From the NCBI GenBank assembly GCA_035553855.1, contig DATMJO010000108.1, positions 1 to 8,381 of the forward strand: a stretch of DNA of 8,381 nt. The letters run 5' to 3'. This document shows, piece after piece, positions 1 to 7,774 of this stretch; within the stretch, counting starts at the first letter, position 1, and the number at the start of each line of letters is the position of its first letter. The position numbers were made by a program, and so were the translations under genes. This DNA is from JBBDYQ01 sp035553855 (GTDB lineage Bacteria > Actinomycetota > Thermoleophilia > Solirubrobacterales > Thermoleophilaceae). The notes beneath the pieces are model-generated. The model saw only the letters and a list, made by a program, of their open reading frames with translations, ran no database searches and was not told the DNA's origin.

Positions 1-822
1 TTCCTCTACAAGCACCGGGGGGCGTGTGCCGCACCCGCGGTCGACTGGCGCCACCCGCTCACAAGCGCCCGCGGCCTCTTCGCCTCGCGCTGGTTCGCCG
101 TCGGCATGCTCGTCGCCCTCGGCGCCTGGGTTCTCCACGTCGCCGCGCTGGCGCTCGCTCCGCTCTCCCTCGTCCAGGCGGTCATCTCGGGCGGGCTCGT
201 ATTCCTGGCCGTCATCGCCGAGCGCTGGTTCGGCTTCTCGATCGGCCGCCGCCAGTGGATCGGGGTCGGCTGCACCGCGATCGGCCTGGCGCTGCTCGCG
301 GCCACCCTCCCGCACACGGGCGGCGACTCCGCCAGCTACTCCGTCGCCGGCATGCTCGCGTTCGAGTCCGGCCTGCTCTTCCTGGGCGTGCTGCTCGTGA
401 TGTCCCACAAGCTCGGGGCGCGAAACGAGCACCACGGCGTGCTGCTCGGCATGGCGGCCGGCATCCTCTTCGGCGCCTCCGACGTCGCGATCAAGGCGCT
501 CACCGGCGCCGTCGGCGACAGTGGCCTGATGGGGCTCGTCTCGCCCTGGCTCGCTTTCTGCGTCCTGGCGTCTGTCATCGCCTTCTACGCGTCGGCCCGC
601 GGCCTCCAGAAGGGGGAGGCGGTCCCGGTCATCACGCTCACGAGCGCTGCCGCGAACGTGTCCGCCATCGGCGGCGGGATCATCGTCTTCGGCGACCCGA
701 TGGCCCACGACCCGCTGGGCATCGTCCTCCAGACGCTCGCCTTCATCCTCGTGATCGTCGCCGCGGCGCTCACCCCCGCGCCGCTCCGGGCAGCCGCCCG
801 CGCCGCCGCGCAGCCCGCCTGA
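1..822 (+). CDS. DMT/NIPA-like multi-helix membrane transporter, 5'-truncated
   Basis: The reading frame is open from the first base and ends at TGA 820-822, giving 273 residues; the start lies outside the window. About eight hydrophobic helices are visible, roughly fragment residues 36-55, 56-76, 88-104, 119-138, 146-166, 176-198, 208-232 and 237-258. The stretch near residues 56-78 (SLVQAVISGGLVFLAVIAER) and the two similar halves of small-residue-rich helices resemble the drug/metabolite transporter superfamily, including the EamA and NIPA-like Mg2+ transporter families. The fragment begins with a basic motif (FLYKHRG) typical of the cytosolic loop after the first helix of such proteins, so probably only one helix is missing. 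The protein should sit in the cytoplasmic membrane; the substrate cannot be told from sequence. It is unrelated to the ribosomal genes downstream. An internal ATG at 106 is not the true start, because coding similarity extends upstream of it. Confidence 0.75.
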   Translation, partial: FLYKHRGACAAPAVDWRHPLTSARGLFASRWFAVGMLVALGAWVLHVAALALAPLSLVQAVISGGLVFLAVIAERWFGFSIGRRQWIGVGCTAIGLALLAATLPHTGGDSASYSVAGMLAFESGLLFLGVLLVMSHKLGARNEHHGVLLGMAAGILFGASDVAIKALTGAVGDSGLMGLVSPWLAFCVLASVIAFYASARGLQKGEAVPVITLTSAAANVSAIGGGIIVFGDPMAHDPLGIVLQTLAFILVIVAAALTPAPLRAAARAAAQPA

Positions 823-840
823 CCGTCCCCGCACCGGCCC

Positions 841-846
841 TAGACT
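841..846 (+). promoter_or_regulatory. -10 element (TAGACT) of a leaderless transcript
   Basis: TAGACT lies six bases before the GTG at 853, the spacing expected if transcription starts at or next to the start codon. No SD sequence is present in the 30 nt gap after the transporter stop, and there is no clear -35. Leaderless genes with a TAnnnT box at this distance are common in actinobacteria. Assignment to this promoter is inference. Confidence 0.5.
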
Positions 847-852
847 CGGCGC

Positions 853-1455
853 GTGGCGACTCCCGAGCCGCTCGTCAACACACCGCTCGAGCTCTCCGCG
901 CTCGGGCGGATCTGGGTCGGCCTGGGCGCCGCCGCGCTGGCCGTGGTGGCCGCGGGCGGCTGGCTGTTCGAGCTGACCGGCTCCGAGGTCGTGGCGATCG
1001 CCCTCGTCTTCGGCTTCACGAGCTCCGCCGCGCTCGGCGGCCTGCTGCTCGCGCGTCGCACCGGCCCCGCCCAGCTCTACGCGAGCATCCTGCGCCACTC
1101 GCCCGAGCCCCCGCCGGGGTACCCGCGCGAGGAGCCCGGCCGGACGCGGCGGCGGGTGGTGGGGCCGGCGCTCACGGTCATGCTGCTCCTGCTGCTCGTC
1201 AGCCCGGTGGGCGTCGCGTCGGTGCTCATGCTCGGCGGGCAGCCCCGGGACGACGTCGTCGATCACCTGGCCGCCGCGTCGGTTGCGCTCGGCGCGGCAT
1301 GGACCCTGCTGGTCGGCGCCGCCGCGCTGCGCATGGCGTGGTACTTCAGCCGGTACGAGCGCCGCTACGACGCGGTCGTCTTCTGCCTGCCGCTGCGGGC
1401 CGGGCTCATGGGCCGGGTGTACTACGTGGAGCAGCGGCCGCCGGCTCGCGGGTGA
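853..1455 (+). CDS. four-helix integral membrane protein of unknown function
   Basis: A 200-residue protein starting at GTG 853 and ending at TGA 1453-1455. I do not recognise a named family. It has two N-terminal helices (about residues 20-40 and 45-66), a basic and proline-rich loop (about 67-103, with PEPPPGYP and RTRRR), two more helices (about 104-125 and 135-157) and a basic C-terminal tail containing SRYERRYD. The many arginines in the central loop suggest it is cytosolic, which would put both termini inside. The GTG is chosen because a -10 box lies just upstream and no earlier start exists between the transporter stop and this codon. The last 50 bases overlap, tail-to-tail, the end of the hydrolase on the other strand. 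That it is expressed is inferred from consistent membrane topology and GC-rich codon use. Confidence 0.7.
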   Translation: MATPEPLVNTPLELSALGRIWVGLGAAALAVVAAGGWLFELTGSEVVAIALVFGFTSSAALGGLLLARRTGPAQLYASILRHSPEPPPGYPREEPGRTRRRVVGPALTVMLLLLLVSPVGVASVLMLGGQPRDDVVDHLAAASVALGAAWTLLVGAAALRMAWYFSRYERRYDAVVFCLPLRAGLMGRVYYVEQRPPARG

Positions 1456-2254
1456 AGTCGAGGATCATCCGGGACACGCCGTCCGGATCGTCGGACATGG
1501 GGATGTGGCCGAGGCCGGCGAGCTCGCGCAGCTCGCAACGTGGGATTCGCGCAGCGACGCGGGGCGCCTGCCGCATGGGGAGGAGCAGGTCGCGCGTTCC
1601 CCAGGCGACGAGCACAGGGCATTCGATCTGCTCGAGCCCGGTGAGGCGTCCCGCGATCATCTGTTCGTGGGTGGGGAGGAGGTTGGAGCGGGCGAGCGCG
1701 GCGACGCCGTACGCGACCTCCTCGGAGGCGAGCTGCCACGGCCGCGTCGTGACGCCGGCGATGGCGAGCGCGGCGACGACGCGGCTTCGCAGGAGCCACG
1801 GGTGCCTCGCGAGCCACGAGCCGAGGGCGTGGCTCGTGCGGATGAAGCGGTCCGCCCAGGCGCGCTCCCGCTCGGTCCACATCCCGGCCGGTGAGATCGC
1901 CACCACCGAGCGGGCGCGCCCGCGCTTGGCCAGCTCGAGCGCGATCCAGCCGCCGAGCGAGTTCCCCGCCACGGCGGGAAGCTCGACCCCGCGCCGGTCG
2001 AGGTCGGCCTCGACCGCGTCGGTGAGCGCGGCGACCGTCGGCGCGCGGCCGTCAGGGAGCGGCGGGGACTCGCCGAAGCCGGGCAGGTCGGGCGCGATGA
2101 CGTGGCGCTCGGCCTCGGCATGCATGAGCAGAGGGGCCCAGGAGCGCCAGTTGGCGCCGAGGCCGTGGATCAGCAGGAGCGGCGATCCATCGCCGCCGGA
2201 GTGCGCGTTCAGGCGGTACAGGGGCCGCGGAGCGTAGCGGCAGGAGGCCCGCAC
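1406..2254 (-). CDS. alpha/beta-fold hydrolase
   Basis: A 282-residue protein if translated from GTG 2254, ending at TGA (complement of 1406-1408). Alpha/beta-hydrolase hallmarks appear in order: the oxyanion-hole motif HGLGANW at residues 30-36, the strand and turn PDLPGFGES at 55-63, the nucleophile elbow GNSLGG with Ser99, a cap region of about residues 125-205, the acid in WGTRDLLLP (Asp222) and the catalytic His250 in GLGHIPMSDDP. The triad is intact, so an active ester, epoxide, C-C or lactone hydrolase is plausible; the substrate is not predictable. The start is uncertain. GTG 2254 is the nearest standard codon, but a minus-strand TACGCT box at 2236-2231 followed by CTG 2221 is an alternative that keeps the whole domain. 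The frame stays open far upstream across rpsL and rpsG, but that extension is antisense to conserved genes and is not coding. The gene is back-to-back with rpsL. Confidence 0.88.
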   Translation of the reverse strand: MRASCRYAPRPLYRLNAHSGGDGSPLLLIHGLGANWRSWAPLLMHAEAERHVIAPDLPGFGESPPLPDGRAPTVAALTDAVEADLDRRGVELPAVAGNSLGGWIALELAKRGRARSVVAISPAGMWTERERAWADRFIRTSHALGSWLARHPWLLRSRVVAALAIAGVTTRPWQLASEEVAYGVAALARSNLLPTHEQMIAGRLTGLEQIECPVLVAWGTRDLLLPMRQAPRVAARIPRCELRELAGLGHIPMSDDPDGVSRMILDFTREPAAAAPRSTPGP

Positions 2255-2256
2255 GC

Positions 2257-2265
2257 TGCTACCAT
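2257..2265 (+). promoter_or_regulatory. extended -10 promoter of rpsL-rpsG (TGCTACCAT)
   Basis: TGC precedes TACCAT (2260-2265), an extended -10. Transcription starting 6-8 bases downstream would begin at about 2272, leaving only a few bases before the rpsL ATG at 2276. No SD sequence is present, so the rpsL message looks leaderless or nearly so. No convincing -35 is seen. The box lies in the 21-54 nt between the divergent hydrolase and rpsL starts, so the two genes share a very compact control region. Confidence 0.5.
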
Positions 2266-2275
2266 GCGCCGCCGC

Positions 2276-2671
2276 ATGCCCAGCATCAACCAACTCGTCC
2301 GCAAGGGCCGCAACCGCCCCAAGAAGAAGGTCTCCACTCCCGGCCTCAAGTCGGGACAGGGCCGCAAGCGCCGCCTCGCGGCGCCGCAGCGCAGGGGCGT
2401 CTGCACCCGGGTCTACACCACCACGCCGAAGAAGCCGAACTCCGCGCTCCGCAAGGTCGCCCGCGTCCGGCTCACCAACGGCATGGAGGTCACGGCCTAC
2501 ATCCCGGGCGAGGGCCACAACCTGCAGGAGCACTCCGTCGTGCTCGTCAGGGGCGGCCGCGTGAAGGACCTGCCGGGCGTGCGCTACAAGGTAGTCCGGG
2601 GCACCCTCGACGCGGCCGGCGTCTCCGACCGCAAGAAGGCCCGCTCCCAGTACGGCGTCAAGGCGAAGTAG
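2276..2671 (+). CDS. rpsL: 30S ribosomal protein S12
   Basis: A 131-residue S12, the decoding-centre protein that monitors codon-anticodon pairing. The N-terminus (MPSINQLVRKGR), the block RGVCTRVYTTTPKKPNSALRK at about residues 40-60, EGHNLQEHSV at 79-88 and RGGRVKDLPGVRY at 92-104 are near-invariant. The residues equivalent to Lys43 and Lys88 (Mycobacterium numbering), where streptomycin-resistance changes occur, are wild-type lysines here at positions 52 and 97. Asp98 corresponds to the aspartate that is methylthiolated in some bacteria. Relative to the mycobacterial protein as I recall it, there is an extra segment of about nine residues around 26-36 that is rich in Arg, Lys and Gly. ATG 2276 is chosen over ATG 2264 because the latter overlaps the -10 box and would add a non-conserved MRRR. 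First gene of the str cluster. Confidence 0.98.
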   Translation: MPSINQLVRKGRNRPKKKVSTPGLKSGQGRKRRLAAPQRRGVCTRVYTTTPKKPNSALRKVARVRLTNGMEVTAYIPGEGHNLQEHSVVLVRGGRVKDLPGVRYKVVRGTLDAAGVSDRKKARSQYGVKAK

Positions 2672-2674
2672 CCA

Positions 2675-3145
2675 GTGCCCCGTAGAGCAGCCGCAGGCGA
2701 GCGTCCCATCGAGGCGGACGCGGTCTTCAACTCGAAGCTGGTCCAGCAGGTCATCAACAAGGTGATGCTGTCCGGCAAGAAGTCCACGGCCGAGCAGATC
2801 GTCTACGAGGCGCTCGAGACGCTCAGCCGCAAGACGAGCTCCGATCCGATCGAGGCGCTCGAGGCCTCGATCAAGGCACTCACCCCCGTACTGGAGGTCC
2901 GCTCCCGCCGGGTCGGCGGCGCCACCTACCAGGTTCCGGTGGAGGTCCAGTCCCGTCGCGCACGCACCCTGGCGATCCGCTGGCTCGTCGAGTTCGCCCG
3001 CCAGCGCCGTGAGCGCACCATGGCGGAGCGTCTCGCAGGCGAGCTGATGGACGCGCAAAACCAGCAGGGCAACGCGTACAAGCGCAAGGACGACATCTAC
3101 CGCATGGCGCAGGCCAACAAGGCCTTCGCCCACTACCGCTGGTAG
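2675..3145 (+). CDS. rpsG: 30S ribosomal protein S7
   Basis: A 156-residue S7, the usual bacterial length, starting at GTG 2675 only 3 nt after the rpsL stop. S7 binds the 3' major domain of 16S rRNA, nucleates assembly of the 30S head and lies at the tRNA exit site. Conserved stretches include FNSKLVQQVINKVMLSGKK near residues 18-36, the ALTPVLEVRSRRVGGATYQ region near 68-86 and PVEV.SRR near 88-94, and the C-terminal half ends with MAQANKAFAHYRW. The SD is weak (AAGG at about 2660), so translation is probably coupled to rpsL. In E. coli, S7 represses its own operon through a long rpsL-rpsG spacer; with only 3 nt here that target cannot exist in the same place. It is followed by a palindrome cluster and an antisense gene instead of fusA. 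Confidence 0.98.
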   Translation: MPRRAAAGERPIEADAVFNSKLVQQVINKVMLSGKKSTAEQIVYEALETLSRKTSSDPIEALEASIKALTPVLEVRSRRVGGATYQVPVEVQSRRARTLAIRWLVEFARQRRERTMAERLAGELMDAQNQQGNAYKRKDDIYRMAQANKAFAHYRW

Positions 3146-3168
3146 CTCCCGCTCGCCACTGAGGCAGC

Positions 3169-3248
3169 GAAACAGTGCCAGGCACTGTTTCAAACAGTGC
3201 CAGGCACTGTTTCACTGAAACGCTGAAACAGTGCCTGGCACTGTTTCA
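3169..3248. repeat. cluster of three near-identical palindromes (REP-like or operator-like)
   Basis: Three copies of a perfect odd-length palindrome with core arms AAACAGTGCC and GGCACTGTTT around a single central base. Copy 1 is 3169-3191 (11-bp arms, centre A at 3180). Copy 2 is 3192-3212 (10-bp arms, centre A at 3202), abutting copy 1. Copy 3 is 3224-3248 (12-bp arms, centre T at 3236), in the opposite orientation. Copies 2 and 3 are also inverted repeats of each other: 3192-3214 against 3224-3246, with a 9-nt loop at 3215-3223, so a 23-bp hairpin is possible. The moderate GC content stands out from the surroundings. No transposase or target-site duplication is visible. It follows rpsG by 23 nt. 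Function unknown: a dispersed REP-type element, a transcript-stabilising structure or a regulator-binding array are all possible. Confidence 0.9.
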
Positions 3249-3269
3249 CCCGGCCACGGCAGAAGCAGT

Positions 3270-3296
3270 GCCGGCGGCTAGCCCCGCGCCGCCGGC
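3270..3296. terminator. GC-rich hairpin between convergent genes, possible bidirectional terminator
   Basis: GCCGGCGGC (3270-3278) pairs perfectly with GCCGCCGGC (3288-3296) across a 9-nt loop, and GCCGGCGCC palindromes continue to about 3303. It lies between the rpsG stop and the stop of the minus-strand gene, where a terminator for both would be expected. There is no T-tract on either side, so it would be a non-canonical hairpin terminator or only an RNA-stabilising stem. Confidence 0.35.
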
Positions 3297-3308
3297 GCCG
3301 GCGCCTCC

Positions 3309-3908
3309 TCAGGCGGGAGGCTCGCGCCGACCCGTCAGCAGCCGCGCGAGCGCCGCGGCCAGCACCAGCCCCGCGCCGATCAGCTCGAACGTGATCGCCG
3401 GTCCCGCCTTGCCCTCGGCCTGGTCGAAGTTGCGGCCGACGGCGCCCGTGACGTCGGTGTGGGGGAGGTCGCCGAAGAGCGCGATCGCCAGCACGACGAG
3501 CCCGAGCGCCCCGAGCGCGACCGCTGCGGGGCGGGAGCCTCCCGGCCCGGCGCCGAGCGCCATCAGGAGGGCGCCGACCGCGATGACGGCGAGCGCGAGG
3601 TTGTGCTGCTCCGCGCCGGTCGTGATGCAGGCCTCGGCGACATCCGGCGAGGATCGCGTCAGCTCCTCGCAGGAAGCGGTGACCACCTGGATCTCGCGGT
3701 AGGTCGAGAGCTCCGCGATCAGCATGAGGACCGCACCCGCGGCGCCGAGGACGAGCACCGCCGCACCGAGCGGCCCGCCCGCCGCCACGAACCGCACAAA
3801 GCCTTGAAAAACGGCTCCGGCGCCACGCGAATCCCTGCTATCGTTCGCGACCGCTTCCGGGGCGCTCCGGCGCTTCGCAGTGCGCTCAGTCATGGAGACG
3901 CTCGCCAC
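3309..3908 (-). CDS. four-helix membrane protein of unknown function, antisense within the str cluster
   Basis: A 199-residue reading frame from GTG 3908 to TGA (complement of 3309-3311). I recognise no family. It has a charged N-terminal tail of about 45 residues (ERTAKRR, NDSRDSR), then helices at roughly 46-67, 102-121, 128-146 and 171-191, and a basic C-terminus (GRREPPA). The segment between helices 1 and 2 carries two cysteines (Cys80 and Cys94) that could form a disulfide if outside the cell; the segment between helices 3 and 4 is acidic and polar (DLPHTDVTGAVGRNFDQ). The start is uncertain: GTG 3908, ATG 3893 and GTG 3797 all leave the four helices intact, and none has a strong SD. 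The gene sits opposite in direction between rpsG and fusA, so it must have its own promoter. A consistent four-helix pattern with polar loops supports real coding, but this rests on sequence alone. Confidence 0.65.
   Translation of the reverse strand: MASVSMTERTAKRRSAPEAVANDSRDSRGAGAVFQGFVRFVAAGGPLGAAVLVLGAAGAVLMLIAELSTYREIQVVTASCEELTRSSPDVAEACITTGAEQHNLALAVIAVGALLMALGAGPGGSRPAAVALGALGLVVLAIALFGDLPHTDVTGAVGRNFDQAEGKAGPAITFELIGAGLVLAAALARLLTGRREPPA
3836..3844 (+). promoter_or_regulatory. candidate promoter of fusA-tuf (TGCTATCGT)
   Basis: TGC followed by TATCGT (3839-3844) closely resembles the rpsL box TGCTACCAT. A TTGAAA hexamer at 3804-3809 is too far upstream (29-nt spacer) to be its standard -35. 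Transcription from about 3851 would give a leader of about 150 nt before the fusA ATG, containing the terminator at 3947-3969. Because rpsG and fusA are separated by an opposing gene, fusA needs a promoter somewhere here. If the minus-strand gene starts at 3908 or 3893, this box lies inside its coding region. Confidence 0.4.
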
Positions 3909-3946
3909 ATAGGAACCGGTCCCGGCAACACGGTCGTGCGCGTTCG

Positions 3947-3969
3947 GGCCCGGGTTGCGGGCCTTTTTT
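3947..3969 (+). terminator. intrinsic terminator in the fusA leader
   Basis: GGCCCG (3947-3952) pairs with CGGGCC (3958-3963) around the loop GGTTG, followed at once by six T residues (3964-3969). This is a canonical Rho-independent terminator on the plus strand, 32 nt before the fusA ATG. No plus-strand gene ends nearby. It therefore either stops readthrough from rpsLG or acts as an attenuator of fusA. An upstream segment at 3921-3929 (CCCGGCAAC) can pair, with one bulged G, with 3954-3961 (GTTGCGGG) and would block the 3' arm, an antiterminator-like arrangement. Confidence 0.75.
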
Positions 3970-4001
3970 GTGCCGTCGATCGGTAGAGAAGCTCAGAAAA
4001 C

Positions 4002-6116
<2,115 letters not shown>

Positions 6117-6131
6117 AGAGTATGTTTCCGA

Positions 6132-6154
6132 GGTTCGCCCCAGTACGGCGAACC
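6132..6154 (+). other. hairpin in the fusA-tuf spacer
   Basis: GGTTCGCC (6132-6139) pairs perfectly with GGCGAACC (6147-6154) across a 7-nt loop. It lies 15 nt after the fusA stop and ends 32 nt before the tuf start, leaving the SD free. There is no T-tract, so it is probably not a terminator; it may be an RNA-processing or stability element that lets tuf be expressed above fusA. The function is inference. Confidence 0.55.
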
Positions 6155-6170
6155 CGCCCGAGAAGTTTCG

Positions 6171-6177
6171 AAAGGAG
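6171..6177 (+). promoter_or_regulatory. strong ribosome binding site of tuf (AAAGGAG)
   Basis: AAAGGAG lies 9 nt before the GTG at 6187. It is the only near-consensus SD in the window and fits the very high EF-Tu output expected. It also fixes the tuf start at this GTG, since the frame stays open well upstream into the fusA region. Confidence 0.85.
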
Positions 6178-6186
6178 CAGGTACCA

Positions 6187-7374
<1,188 letters not shown>

Positions 7375-7400
7375 CGAGAGGAACCGGACCAGACCACGGG

Positions 7401-7430
7401 GGGCGGGCCCCGAAGTACCAGGGTCCGCCC
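7401..7430 (+). other. stable hairpin in the tuf-rpsJ spacer
   Basis: GGGCGGGCCC (7401-7410) pairs with GGGTCCGCCC (7421-7430) over all ten positions with one G-U pair, around a 10-nt loop. It ends 20 nt before the rpsJ ATG. No T-tract follows, so it is not a typical intrinsic terminator. Position at the str/S10 junction suggests a leader or partial attenuation/processing element controlling the S10 genes. The function is inference. Confidence 0.6.
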
Positions 7431-7450
7431 TCAGTCACGTCCAAAGCCAA

Positions 7451-7774
7451 ATGGCAGCCATCACACAGAACAAGATCAGGATCCGCCTCAAGGCGTATGA
7501 CCACTCGGCCATCGAGGCGGCCGCCAAGGAGATCGTCGAGACCGCCCAGCGCACGGGCGCGACGGTCGCCGGACCCGTGCCGCTGCCGACCGAGAAGAAC
7601 GTCTACTGCGTGATCCGCGGGCCGTTCAAGGACAAGGACGCCCGCGAGCACTTCGAGATCCGCACCCACAAGCGGCTGATCGACATCCACCAGCCCACGC
7701 CCAAGACCGTCGACTCCCTCCAGCGCCTGGATCACCTCCCGGCCGGCGTCGACATCCAGATCCAGCTCGTCTGA
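7451..7774 (+). CDS. rpsJ: 30S ribosomal protein S10 (NusE)
   Basis: A 107-residue S10, close to the usual 100-105. It is a 30S head protein and, as NusE, joins NusB on boxA RNA in antitermination and can link RNA polymerase-bound NusG to ribosomes. Conserved stretches are KIRIRLKAYDH at about residues 8-18, the loop GPVPLPTEKNVYCVIRGPF at about 41-59, REHFEIRTHKRLIDI at about 65-79 and the C-terminal DHLPAGVDIQIQL. The start at ATG 7451 gives MAAITQNKIRIRLK; the upstream 20 nt have no SD, and a hairpin lies just before, so initiation signals are unusual. Its TGA overlaps the ATG of rplC by one base (TGATG), which indicates translational coupling. First gene of the S10 operon. Confidence 0.98.
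   Translation: MAAITQNKIRIRLKAYDHSAIEAAAKEIVETAQRTGATVAGPVPLPTEKNVYCVIRGPFKDKDAREHFEIRTHKRLIDIHQPTPKTVDSLQRLDHLPAGVDIQIQLV

Noticed and set aside
24..2237. 737-codon plus-strand frame covering the first 2.2 kb
   Set aside because: The product is Arg/Ala/Pro-rich low-complexity sequence, out of frame with two membrane proteins and antisense to the hydrolase, with no domain.
2264..2278. Earlier rpsL start at ATG 2264
   Set aside because: It overlaps the likely -10 box and adds MRRR before the conserved MPSINQLVRKG start.
2255..3193. N-terminal extension of the hydrolase frame across rpsL and rpsG on the minus strand
   Set aside because: It is antisense to two highly conserved genes. It begins inside the palindromes and adds about 313 residues with no recognisable domain; such open antisense frames are common in very GC-rich DNA.
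3169..3248. CRISPR array
   Set aside because: The units are perfect palindromes with 0-11 nt between them and with one unit inverted; there are no regular unique spacers and no cas genes.
3971..4001. tRNA-like fragments (GGTAGAG and GCTCAG) before fusA
   Set aside because: The D-arm-like words are in the wrong order and there is no acceptor stem, anticodon arm or T-loop.
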